Assembly (NCBI GenBank): GCA_914767715.1
Contig: OU612072.1
Coordinates: 7,128,001 to 7,192,000 of the forward strand
Reading direction: 5' to 3'
DNA from: Membranipora membranacea
Taxonomy: Eukaryota > Bryozoa > Gymnolaemata > Cheilostomatida > Membraniporidae
Length of the DNA stretch: 64,000 nucleotides
The position numbers were made by a program, and so were the translations under genes. The first letter of the stretch is position 1. Every line of letters starts with the position of its first letter. The notes beneath the pieces were generated by a model, which worked only from the letters and a program-made list of their open reading frames with translations, had not been told where the DNA came from and did not search any database. Below are positions 10,151 to 23,100 of the stretch, one piece after another.

Positions 10151-11999
10151 AGTCAGATGGGTCCCTGTGTTTAGTGTCCTAACCGTATAACGCTATGATA
10201 CTATTTCCATTCTAAGAGAAGAATCTAATTCAGTGATAAATAGCCATCGCTTTCTCATGATCAGTTACATACTCCTCATCCAAATAATGAAATGTATCAG
10301 TGTCTACAGGCATATGGATTGACCCTTTGATTGGATGTTTCCATAAGTTCTAGTCAAATTACTGCATCGATCGACCCAAACAAGAAAAGTATACTAGGTT
10401 GCCCCTCAATATCAAAATTCAAATAATACATCAATACGCATTACATCTGATAGGACGCCCGGTCCACATTTCAACTTGACCAGTCATCATTTTGATGTCA
10501 GAATAGTGTATTATGAACTCTAGTGTTTGTCTTTGATTTGTTTTTTTTATTGAAGAGAGACACCTATTTTTACCCTACTAAGCTATAGGCCCCTTTCCAT
10601 AGACATTCTTAAATCAAAGTTTCTCACACAGAGCTATTTGTGTCCCATGTGGAAGGAGTATATCTAATACCTCATGAGCAGATGTTGTACAGGTGGTGAC
10701 CCGTCTTTCAGTGCCACAAGCTGCCGCCTTACTTACTGAACTGCGGCGGTACAGGGAGTACGAGCTTGATTCATTTACTTTGAATAGCATTGTTACTGTA
10801 GGGAGAAACCTTAAAATCTAGACAAATATTATCTAGCCTATCTCCACCTGACCTAGATATATAAGCTGATAAGAAGCTCAGTTGATGATCTACCTCCAAA
10901 AACCCTCCCCCCCCCTCCCGCAATGTATGTGTTAGAGAAGCTATCAAATATAAACGAATAGAATGTGTAGCCTTGTGTAGACACATCAGTTATCACTGAT
11001 GGCTTACCGTCTGACTTACTGTGGTCTCAGAGCTTCCTAACCTATAGAATTCTCAGCGTAACGTTTGACATACAGAAGCTGCTGCTGCTGCTACTCAGTA
11101 CAAGTGTTGGTCTAACTCTGTGTGGTCTACTAACACGATAAATAGAACACTGCTATGTAACTGTGAATGTTTAACTGAGCTATAAAGTTAATGATGCAAT
11201 AATAGACTTTGGTCCAACAGGAACATGTAATACAGGATTGTGAGTAAGGAAAAACTGCTTATTATAGCAACTTTTTACACAGTGTTATCAAATCTTAGGC
11301 CAGAAAAGTGAGTCAGGGGATTTCCCAAATAGATGACGCCATCCATGGAACAACATTTTAAACATGGCAAAGCAGTTTAATGCCATTATTGCCTCATTTT
11401 TTTCATTCAATACACAGTTAATATTCAGTTAATCTTCATTCACACTGCCAGTGTAATCCATACTTCATATTGACAAGGATAGAAGCTAGTTGTCGTTTAT
11501 GGTATATCATTGCCCCCTGTACCCTATAGATCGAGCACTTTTTTATCAACTGATCTTTTGGTTCCAATACTCGCCCTAATATATTTCAAAGGTTTACTCA
11601 TAATAGACTGGCAATGTTGACCTCAATAGTTTGAAATGTTGCGAAAACCCATCAACGGCTAAGGTACCATGCGGAAACAGCCCCGGACCAATTTGAAATA
11701 TTGCAGTTCCATCAGTTTATTATATTGTAAGGCATTCCAACTGGTTAGAATATTGTAAGCTTTTTACGGAGGAAAATGTGCAATGCTTCAACAGCACCGC
11801 TGTAGCCAGAAAAGCGAAGCATATGTAACTGAGTTGAAGTGATCCTTCAACATTTTTAGTTACAATTCCTTCAAACCCATACAAACACCTTTTATTTTCT
11901 TAGAATTCCCTGCAAGGCTGCTAAATACTGGAATCATCAGTTAAATTCCCAGATTTGTAGCAACACATGGATGGCGATGCTCTAGAAAAGTTATCTACT

Positions 12000-12690
12000 C
12001 GGGCTAAGCCTTCTCCATAGTTCTTGCTCTGGTCTAGTATGTTCAGTGCTAGGTATTTCAGTTCCCTCTATTCCTTGTCATTGTTCTTGTGACATGATAG
12101 AGAACCATGAGGAGCATGCGTAGGTGATGATTGGTCGAATACAAGCCACATATAATTGTCTTATAGTAAGTACAGCAACTCCGGAGTGTTTGAAGTCGAT
12201 AAGAGTGTGTCAATCAGGGGTGGGGGGGGGGGTGTTTTCTTGACGATGATATCAAGATGATTTTTCAAGTCAGATGGTTATCTATCACCACCTTCAGGAA
12301 TAAGGTTCTTTCCACACATTGAATCATCTTCCCCATTCATAATGAAGTTAGTTGCAGGCGGAACATGATGTTTGTGCATGTTGGAAAATTGTACTGTCAC
12401 AGATTTTTTCGCATTTGCTATCATGATGTGATTCTCACACCGGTTCTAAACATCATCAATTGTATGCTGTAAATCTGTTAAGCCCTACCAGCGCTGTTTG
12501 GTGTTATGATGAGGTCGTCAGTGGTTTTTATCAGGCTTCCATGTTCATTCGCTAAAGTGCCAACAATGCAACCAGAAGAGAGGCCCGCGGAGAGTGCCTT
12601 GGAGACCTGTGTTTTTTTTTGCAAATTGTTTTTCAAAATTCTGCTGACGTACCTAAGAGGGTATAGTATTAGCTGAAAGAGAAGTTTGAG
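12000..12690 (-). mobile_element. Decayed non-LTR retrotransposon RT fragment (A1)
   Basis: Read on the minus strand with frame changes it gives SLIKTTDDLIITPNSAG, then a piece like LTDLQHTIDDV, then NHIMIANAKKSVTVQFSN and PPATNFIMNG. This order resembles the palm end and thumb of CR1/L2-type reverse transcriptases (ADD-like box, then N-x-M-x-I-N-x-K-K). Stops and shifts show it is dead. A3 keeps only a shortened copy near 40,540-40,855, so about 450 bases were lost there. Family not assigned. Confidence 0.45.
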
Positions 12691-13643
12691 CACATGTATG
12701 GGATAGTAAAATAACAGCAATCATTCACTCAACCTAATAACTTTAAATTAACTCCATTCAATGCAAGTGAACATTTGTGCTAATTAAATTCAAATTATCT
12801 CCAAACTTGCTAAACTTAACTTAACCAATATTAACCCCTATATGGTAGCTGTCTGTGTATTTCCTACACCAATCCTCTTCAAATATAAAAACCTGTACCT
12901 CAATAGTTTAAAATGCTCAAAAACTCCTTGTTGATACAAAAGGCTGTCCTGTGTCTCGTACAGAAACACCTCAACTCAAAGACAATTTATAATAATGTAA
13001 TATTTTCCAACAGGGAAATTTACACCGCTGTACTTAGAAAATGGTCCACGAGATTGGATGTGAGTTCATCCTTTGAATTCTCAATAGATCAAGACTTCCT
13101 TGATCCCCGGGACACTTTACGCATTCTGAGAGTCAATTAAGTCAAGAGTAATATATTTGGGGGATGTGAGTGAAACGTTATAAAAGTTACGCCAAAAATG
13201 GAAAGTCTCAGATGCAACACTTTTATGTCTAATCTGTCTGACAGCCAACTTTTTTTTGGCAGTTACTCCATTACAATAAGTGTGAACCCAACAAATCATA
13301 AACAAATACATTGGTATGGTGATAAGACCTGCATAAACATTGAAACCCATATCAAGTTACTGCAGTTGACAGTTGAGTACACACAATGTTAACACTTTGG
13401 TTATCACTATATACAGGTAATGTGCAGAAGAATCTTATTATTCATGGAAATCCCACATTAAGTGCACTATAAAGTGACCTCTATACTGCAGTGTTCTAAT
13501 CAGCATTGGAGCAAAGACTGTCAAGACTATTTGTATTCATGAGTGTATGACAAAGTGTATGATAAATAAGTACATATACACCAATGGTATAAATATGTTG
13601 AGTTACCAACAGTGGGATCAGTGATCAAAAATTTCTGCCAGTG

Positions 13644-14130
13644 TCAAATATAGGCAGAGTCAAACAAAGCGTTGCTGCAGTCAAAATTGGTGGATTGAAT
13701 GTTTTTAAATATGACAACTTCGAGCCGACTATTATTAGATAAGGAAAATAATTCTTGGAAATATTTCTTTTTATTCTTGATCATTATTCTCTTCTCGTAA
13801 CCCTTTCGGCTATGCTGTTTGGTTGAATCTGACAACAAACCCTCAGACATCTGGTTGAAAAATTGTTCAGCACCCTTAGTCCCAATATCCGTCTGCAACA
13901 AACTTAAAGTATTGAAATGGCAACTCAATCCTTAGTAGGTTTACTAATCACAATAGTAACCTTTTAAACTTTCCTGCAAGGTGAATAACCTCATGTACAC
14001 TATACTCTGTAGATTTCCAGTTTGCTGCTCCAGCTGAACCTGACAAGATACAACAGCCTGTAGATGACAGTGACGAAGAGGACGAATAGTCAACAGCAGT
14101 GATCAATATATCTTCGATGTGGCTGGACAA
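13644..14130 (-). other. Unassigned conserved open frames upstream of A1
   Basis: Two minus-strand open stretches shared with A3 (41,462-42,156). One begins with ATG: SSHIEDILITAVDYSSSSS, and ends at a possible donor after STEYSVHE. The other follows a good acceptor (TTTGTTGCAG): TDIGTKGAEQFFNQMSEG, then HSRKGYEKRIMIKNKKKYFQ. They could be 5' exons of gene A or remains of another gene. No family recognised, and linkage to the HTH exon not shown. Confidence 0.3.
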
Positions 14131-16689
14131 TCTCAGAACTATATAGGCGTATTTGTCCGTTTATACATCAGCAAGAAACACAGCATTGCATAACAGCCTG
14201 TAACTTCAAGTTACTTTAAGTATGAAGACTGAATATTTATAAAAAATCTCTCCCATCCTCCCAGCCACTACTCTCATATACTCTTCAGGTACATCTGCAC
14301 TGACTTGTATCAGGGAGTTTGGGACCCAAACACCCTGCTTGTATCTACACATAGATTGTGATGATCTGGAGAAGTTGTCTACTCCAACTCATATTACTAT
14401 TATTTCGTATGTTCATGTAACATTCTTGTCTGATAACTTCCGAATTTTGTCTTTTTATTGTCTTTTTATTGTCTTTTTATTGACTTTTAACGATTGTATG
14501 AATGCCGATAAAGTGTAACTTACCCGTTTAATAATTAATAAAAGTTTGGTAAAGACTTACTACCTGGTATTTTTGGAAGGTAAAAAGATACATGATTGGT
14601 GTTTGACATACAGCGCTGACAGGTGTGATGTATTTTTGAGGCAAACTCAAGGATGCTGACTTACTACAGTAAATATGTTGCTAGAAGAAGGTGTCATAGG
14701 TATTTATAACTTATGTGTCAGAGGACGATTTAACGCTATGCACAGAACGATGTAAATTACTTCTAGCTAATAGAAAATTGATTTGTACAGATAGAGCTTG
14801 CCGACTGTTTGCGATATTGTAACTTTTCCAACCGCTAACATTATTTTAAGTGATCAACCTCATTCTCAGGAGGGACAACTGCACTGATGTAGCAGAATAA
14901 AACTATCCACATGGATTAGATTTGAGATCATTGCTTTGTTAGCAGCTCATTTCTTCCTTGGAAGCTAAATACTTTTTGCTTCCTGAATCATATCAAACAC
15001 AAGTTGTATACTTTGGAGATGAAGCAAGGCAAATAACTTTAAATATTTCCATTACAATGTGTGTAGACCCAGTCAGGAGTCGTCTGAAGGTTAAGGGTAA
15101 GGATCTATGATCCAGGTTCAATTACTGGCGTTGGCTGTGAATTTTGATTTGGCACTGGCAAGCTATTCATCCTGGCCAGGTCAGATCAGAGCAGGACCAT
15201 GAATACAGGAGGTCTGCTGAGTGCTTGCAGGCAGGACAAAGTACTGCCTCTTCAAAAAATAATAGCTGGCAACGGCAGGCAAGGGTAACAGGTTTCTACC
15301 CCACACAAGCCACCTGCCCTTAAGATTGGCCCTGAAATAGGGCGGTCAAATAGAGACCTAGAGTATAGAACAGTCACAATAACATTTAATTAACATATTA
15401 TATTGTATTGTGATGAGGAATGCAGAAAATATCCAATCCAGTTGATGCAGTTTACACAATGCCAACTGAAGGAAGTCCCTTGGTTATCACAATATACATA
15501 CTATATTATAAACAAGCTTATGTGCACTTCCATCTAAAGTAGAATCTTATTACTCATGGAAATCCCTCATTAAGTGCACTATAACTGGACCTCAATTACA
15601 GGAGTATACCTCTCATCTTCTGAGCAATGTGTTAAACTGCATTATTCATTGCACTATAGTAGTATTGTGTAAGTGTATCTTTCTTGTACATATAAAAAAG
15701 GAAGTATATGCTTTATGTTATGATCTGTCGATGTAGCCTGTCTCAAATACAGTGGTGATAATCTGTTTAGAATACTTCACATTGGTCTGTTTATCCGCCT
15801 GCATCAAGCCTAAACTTAACCCTCAGTAGGTTGACTTATTTATTCAGGTGGTATTGATAAGTCCAGGGACTTTTGTTTTAGAACAAATGTTACAATGGTC
15901 GAAGCAACACAAAACAACTTCCCAGGAAAAAATACTATCTAAAATATTTGTCAGTATTTATTTTTTTATTTGGTTCCTGCATCCAGTAAATATTGAAATT
16001 CAGGCATAAACTGGCGACTAAAAATTTATTGCAGCGTATTGTCATGTACTCAGGTCCTTGGTCTATAAGCTTTCGCTCTGATTCTAGGCAATCTATTATT
16101 TTATTAACTTTAATGACATCTAATATTTGAAAAACTTGCTGTGTGTATTACACCATTTGTCACTGACAGTTTTAGATGATTTACTCCTGGTAATTGGGAA
16201 AATGTATGAGTATAGTCAGTCCTCAAATTGCACCATTTCAGCAGAATTTGGCTCTAACCTAGCTTGGTAAATAAATATACAAGACCTCAACTAACTTGAT
16301 TTGGTCCTCAGTTGTTGTGTTATTCCTGGTTGCGGATTGACTCTAAATTACAAAAAAAACATTCAAATATAACATGTAATTATTATTGAGCCTTTCAAGA
16401 TAAAAATTGATCTATCGAAATGGCCAACTGACTGTGGTATCATGGTGTTTTATTGAAGGCGTAACCCTGGCCTGTAAGATTACAAACATTGTTACGACAG
16501 AATAGGATCAAATTAAAACATTATAAAATTAGTATTCAGGAGCCTGGTCGACATTCAAAAGTAGCATAGAATTAAAGTGCACGTATAAAGAAATGTCAAG
16601 ATAAGATTGGTCTCAAAGATAAATCAAAGTTGTCCCCCTCGCAGATAAAAACATCAAGTGAAGCAGTAGCATACATACAGATGTTAATA

Positions 16690-16800
16690 CAATGCACTCC
16701 ACTTAATCCAAACCTCTTGGGCCCTAGAATGCATGAAGGTTTGAGTGGATGGATTACTACTCCTATCTGAATAAGCAGGAGCTCGGAGTTAAACTATACA
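16690..16800. repeat. Unit junction A1/B1
   Basis: A boundary motif (CACTCCACTTAATCCAAACC ... GAGTGGATGGATTACT ... AATAAGCAG, then GTTAAA) that recurs at 26,925-27,060, 44,715-44,845 and 54,515-54,630. It marks the 5' edge of one gene unit and the 3' flank of the next (minus-strand sense), and defines the array. Confidence 0.7.
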
Positions 16801-17024
16801 CTATGTATGCGTTTTACTTAGTCTTAAAGTGAACATTGATTTAATCAAAAAATCCTCATTATATATCTTCCATCTAACAAAAAAAAACAATTGAGGATAG
16901 ATGATACAGTGAATTAATAATCAGAGACAGTAAATAGATATCAGCTAATGTCTCTGATTATATAGGTATATGCTGTTATAATTATTGTTTATATCAATAT
17001 AAAATCATTCAATCATTGTTTAAA

Positions 17025-17158
17025 TTATTTCAGTCTACAGTATGCAATCTGATTTGAAAATGTAGAAGACACTACCAGCTGATCACCTTCTAGTTGGATA
17101 TCCGTAATCCGTAGACTTCTGATGTCGAGGTCGAGGTCCAGTCCCTTTACAAAATGAC
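17025..17158 (-). CDS. B1 terminal exon: blade 6 and stop
   Basis: A 134-nt exon, phase 1 in, encoding GHFVKGLDLDLDIRSL, core ITDIQLEGDQLVVSS, then TFSNQIAYCRLK and TAA at 17025-17027. It shares the A1 core but differs in the flanking loop residues. Confidence 0.68.
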
Positions 17159-20100
17159 CTTCAAAAAGAAATTAAAATTATCATAAATCCGTAATATCCA
17201 GGTCAATTTTGTTATCAAGGATTGGGCTTGGTAATAGTGTAGAGTGTAAAAATTGTATGCTTGTCAGCTATCAAACGTAGTTGAATTAGTTGAATATTTT
17301 TTGTTTATCTTAAAATATAGAGTTGACATTGCCAAACTATGTTGCTGCTTGTTTTTCCAATAATCATGACCTATGGTAAAGCGTTGTAGCTCAGGAACTG
17401 TCACAATTTCTTATTTCTTATTTGAGCAGACAAACAAGCATTGTGTAACACAGTCATTCTTACAACAATTTATCAGACATACCTGTGTTGATATCCAGTA
17501 CAGAGATGAGAGATGGGCTGGAGACATCTGTTACCAGCACATAGCGCTTAGCGTAGCGTACTACAGCTTTCGGCCTCCTCACATGAGTAGATGTCCACTC
17601 TATCTCTTCTGTAGTCAGGTTTAGCTTGTATACTTTGCTGGTCCAACAGCTAGTGATGATAACAGAGTCATCTCCAGCCTCACATATACATGAGTTGTAG
17701 CTAAGCTGAGTACAGGGAATGTGTCTGATGATGTCACCAGTTAGTGAATACACAATGAGCCTCTTATTAGATACATCACCTGCTATCACATGAGATCCTA
17801 ATAAAGCTACCTTATTACAGAAAGTAAAGGTACTGTCAGGATGATACCATGAGGTAATAAGCTGACCCAACATATTAAAGATGCATAGTCTACTCTTATT
17901 CTGAATCTTCTGAATTACAAATATTTGATTATTTTTAGCTCTGATACTATCTACACGTTCCCCTGATTGTAAAGAAGTAAATATTGTCTGATTTCCCTGA
18001 GAATCAATCTGTAATATTGACCCATTGGATCCTACATATTTAACCCCTTTATACTGACAGATGGCCCAGGGAGTGTAGCCTAAAGATAATGTTTTGATTG
18101 TATTTATAGCAGATGGTGGTTTGATATTTTTGAGCACAGACTGATTGTTGAGGCTGATTATGAAACTCTCTGCTGTTGCAAGCTTCACCTCTATGTCTCT
18201 ACTCTCATTCTCTGGAAAAAAATCTTAAAGTGATTAAAAATGCCTGATTTGATTGTCAAATGACCAAAATAATCTAAATAATATATTACAATACATAATT
18301 TTAATTATTTGTATTAAAAGGATCTTTGACATGTGTATTTACCAGTATTAACCCATACCTTTGATAGTAAAGAACAAAAGAGTAGAATGAACGTTTTTAG
18401 ATAAAAATTGATTCAAATGGTGTACAAATTTTGGAAATCACTTTGAATGCGTAAAAAAATTGGATTTTCGGTGTCCACTCAATTGGATTCAAAGCTAAGT
18501 TATATAAACACACCTTGGATAACAAATATTACCTGTTAGGAGAGGTTCTATAACAGTGTTCGGTACAATAAGATCAATGTGCTGACTCTCCATCATTTCT
18601 GACAGCTTTCTCTCTATCTGGGTTTTCTCCTTCAGCAGGGAGATCTGATGAAAAGAGAGTTTACAATACAGTGATACAGAGCTGCACAGGACCAGTACTC
18701 CCATATTTTAATACCCGAAAATGATTTGTGATCTTTAGTGTGGAAATTTGATTTGTCTTCTCATTTGTGACAAGGAGCCCATAACTACAGGTTATCTTCA
18801 TAACATCAGGATTTTGTAAAAGATGGATGGATGCGGATGAAATGGAGAAATGGATAATATAAAAATTCCCATGACAATCACTAATATGTTTGAAAGATTA
18901 TTTGAAGAAGATTATATCAAAAACACAGGATTATTTCCAAAGAATGAAGGAAATTATATGTGGACCCGCACTGTGTCCAGTATGGAACTAATTTAAGAGA
19001 TTCGCATGGCTTGGAAAAGGCAAGACGAGTCTGCCTTCCACATACATCAACATGAATCCATTTGACAATTGACGCATCCCAAGTAACATGTGACTTGTGC
19101 GATCAACTTACCCGATTGCAGGGATCAAACATATCTCTGATTTTCTTTATCTCTTCACAGATACCAGTATACTTGATATTGTACTGAGATACTGACTCCT
19201 TACTGTCTCTTCTTCTCTGTATATATTCAGTCTCCAGCTGTTTGTATTTCTCATTAATTTCCTGGATCTACAAACATGATCGGGATGATGGTAAACGCCC
19301 GCACAGGCAAATATTGATTAAAGTTCATAGCTGATTACCAAATTCAAACCTAGGGGACAGATATTTATTCTTGAATAGTTTTCAATTTAGATAAGTTTTT
19401 AAGTTGATTTACAAGTAAAAAACAATCCTGCATACCTGCTCTCCTTGGACACAACGAATAGAGCTCAATCCGTCTTCAGTCTCTTTATCCCACTGAGAGA
19501 GAATATCTGAAGTCTCACTTATCACATCAGTGATATTTCTGTATTTCTCCTCCACTCTCGCTTTCAGAGGATCCAGATTGCATCGAGCTTCCACTGCAAG
19601 CCTGCCCAGTTGAGGGAGCTCAAATGACATATCTGAGGGATAGGTGGAAGTCCTGAATAAGTTTCTCTCGGGACACATTTTCACTGTTATTGATCGACGG
19701 ATAGGATATATTTTAGTTAATTTAATTAATTTAATTATATTTAACACATTTCTCACTAGATTAATGTGCTAGACTGTTAAAGCTTTTAATCGGAACAGAT
19801 TTGCTATTAACATGGACGATTTTGTGGCCCAACGCATTTATAAACTAGCCACCGATTTTATTGACTTCAATGATCACATTTTAAATCATTGTTATATATA
19901 GTTGTCAAAGGAGTAATTACATAATGCCTAAGATACGTACGAGCAGATTTTTACAGAGTTTTGTACCAACTAGTATAAAAGTTTTAAACAACAGAGCATT
20001 CCATGAATAATTGTATTTTGTCTTTGACAAAAATACCTAATAAATCTAAATCTAAGTTTGCTGTTACATCTATCAGGTTGACTGTAGGAAAGGTAATTCA

Positions 20101-23100
20101 GGTCCACAATTGACCTCACAGCCATCACCTGGATATCACCAGTAAAACCTCAGTGGGTAAAAGCTCAGTAGATAGATGATCAGGGTACTTACTCGTTGAT
20201 CCATGTAGCTGCCTCAGATCTGACTCAGGAGGTGAGTGAGGTATCACAGTCGGTAAATCAAACCTTACAATCTGTAGAATGTACAGTGAAAGATCAGTAA
20301 TTATGTATAGAGTATGTGAGGTGAGTAACACAAACGGCAATGGTGACATCACTAATGATGGGAATATCAGCAGCAATGATAAGAACGTTGGAGGGACATT
20401 CAAAAATTTAAATGGGCCAACAAAAGCAGTAAAAGATGAGCGCTGTCATTTAGTTACCTTTCTGGCCACTTTGTTAGACGTTGTAGGTCCTCTTGTGTTG
20501 TAGCCTGAGTCATCATACCATGAACATCCCGGTTTAGGACTGTTTATAGGTACACTTGTATTGTGAACTTGACGCATCACAAGATCTACAAGAACAAACA
20601 GAGACTCTACTGGACCTAATTGTGAGTTATCTGATCATTCATATCTTTATACACTCTGGTGGAGTGAATATTAGCAAGACTTTAGTCTCTAGTCTCTCTG
20701 GTTTTGAGCTCACCTGTCACATAACGCCATGTCCAATATTTTTTAATGATGAGGGACACCCACTCAACAAGCTGATAATAAGGAAGAGTGGACGACAGAC
20801 TCGGGTGTCACTTGCCACCCAGATGCCCCGCTGTCGGACTGAAAAGCTACGAAACACTTTTTTTATAAATACTCTAATATTTAATATAATTTTTAGTATA
20901 CATTTTTATCATTTTATATTTTACTGCTGTGTATTTTACTGACTTAATTTTTTTTCTAGTGGAATTCACTCCGGTACATCGCATTGTTGATTTTAGGAGG
21001 AACAAAAATACAAACATACATACATACATTAGGTAAATTCGCGCCCTTGGTATCTTTATCAAATAATCATTAATCAAAATCATTTTCATGGGGAAATCCA
21101 TGAATAGATTTTATGATTAGGTATACCGTTTTTCAATGATATTGACATGAAACTTAGAATTATCTCCTCATTGGTAATAGGGAGACAACTTGAGTTCAAG
21201 TTGGATTCAGTTTGATTTCTCCATGAAAATGATTATGATTAATGATTATTTAATATAAATACCAAGGGCACGAATTTACCTATTAGCTACTACTAATTCA
21301 AAATAATTGAGGTGAGTTAACATTAGGTACTACCAATTTAATGGTTTTGTGGTGAGTTATAATTAGCTACTACCAATTTAATTAGCTGAATCAAGTGAAC
21401 AGGTAAAATAATGAGGAGGATTTATATTTTTCTAGCATTGAAAAGGGCAAACTAGAGCTGTTTATGGGTGCGCTTGTATTGTCAACTTGATGCACCAAAA
21501 TACCTTGAAAACAAGCTTAGATTCTAATGGACCAAGACCTTAGTTTAATCTAGCTTTAAGAAGGGGCAAATTATGGAATATTATTTGAACTTTCTTTGTG
21601 CTATGGGAAATTCACATTACTAGACATTGACAAAAGGTTGTTAAGGGCGCTCAGGCTTCGACTCACCAGAGTTCATCAAGCCTCCAATCAAACTCATTTT
21701 GTTTATAACAACGACTATCATTAGGAAGGTAATATGTTACTAGATAGAATATGAATCAGTTGACTGGTGGTATTACTATATAAGAACAAGTTTCTCCGAA
21801 TGATGGTAGAACACAAACCTTGTTGGTGTGATTGATCAGCTAACAGAGAATCGACTGCCTCCACCATTTTAGGTGTCGGTACAGATGAATTAGTAGAAGC
21901 TACAGATAATGGTGACATGTAATCATACTGCTCTGACGCCCCAAACAGCGGTTCACCTGTACAGAGAGAGAGAAAATTAAGTGGGATCCATGAGAAACCC
22001 ATAAACAGTGTTTTGTCTACGGAGAAACCTATCAATATTATTGCAATTACCCAAACACAATACTCAAGAGGAGGTATACCCATGAGGAAACTTTTGCCAT
22101 TGCTACAATCTTGAAGTAGTGAAATGAACAATTAGCTGACATTCTATCAACCTAATTAAATTTATAAACTCCAATGTTGGCTCAAAAAGGTGCATTTCAG
22201 AAGTTGTGTTCATTGGGTTATGAATATTGATTATGATCATAATCTAGGTCAATTTTCATCGTTTAATTGACTCTTACCTGGAAATTGTGAGTCAGTTGCA
22301 GACATCAGTCCCACATCTTCTAACGCTTGGTTAAGCCTAGGTGTAGGTACAGACATATCACTAGAGACTGACAGTGGTCCTGTGTTCATGCAATGTTCAG
22401 GTGACTGTAGTAAGACTTCCTGTTTGCGTCCTGTAATAAATATGGATGACTCAGATGTATGAATGAAGAGACTGCTGATAACCCTCCATACACTTTTTTA
22501 GTAATATAGTGTGATCTCAAGTTGGGCTGGCGGGTGCTCTGGTCTAATGGTGGATAGCACGTGAGGTGGGCATGTTTTGTCTGGGCTCTTCATGATATTT
22601 TTGTGTTCCTTGATAGCAGAATACAAAAAAATCAGCTTTGTTTTTACTTTATTTATCGCCAGAATTTTGCAAAATGGTGACTCAAAATCCCGGAGGTCCA
22701 CAGGATTTATAGTTCACCAACCACCGAGATCTACGGCAGGTAAGGGTACATAATACAGCTAGAGTCCTTCAGCATTTCTGTACACTGGAGGAGATAAATC
22801 TCTGTATGGAAGACTACTGGCTTATTTTGTTAGATTCAGTTTTTGGTGTATAAACTTGCATGCCACTTGTTTCGCAGCAACTGAATCTAAGAAAAAATTC
22901 AAACCTTGCTGAGGAGAGTTGAGAGACAGGATTGCCTCTGCTGCATGGATGGCTTCTGGTGTAGGAACACATAGATCACTAGATGATACTGAAAATGGTG
23001 CAGTGAAATTAATATCATCCTCTTCGTTATCCTCCTCCTCAATATCAAGTTGTGACATTCTGGTCGTATTATGATCTGTGAAAGACAACGATGACAACAA

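Larger units (their letters stand above)
10150..16690. other. Gene-poor spacer 5' of gene A1
   Basis: Apart from the RT remnant and open frames listed separately, no exon can be supported. It contains a (CTG)n tract near 11,080-11,095 that is longer in A3, a poly-C run near 10,905, repeated TGTCTTTTTATT near 14,450, and two related stretches at 13,435-13,490 and 15,540-15,590 (both with CATGGAAATCC then TTAAGTGCACTATAA). Near 15,105 the text GGTTCAATTAC resembles a tRNA/SINE B box, without a convincing A box. Confidence 0.5.

Noticed and set aside
15060-15330. tRNA gene or tRNA-derived SINE
   Set aside because: Only a B-box-like GGTTCAATTAC is seen. No cloverleaf, A box or poly-A end could be formed, and target duplications are not visible.
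20279-20503. Plus-strand frame with Asn/Gly-rich text
   Set aside because: Lies antisense to gene B exons 7-8 and the intron between them; low-complexity shadow.
21655-21690. A 15-nt micro-exon in the type B intron (MNSG before GTGAGT)
   Set aside because: Phase would fit, but the acceptor context is poor and the neighbouring exons already join in phase.
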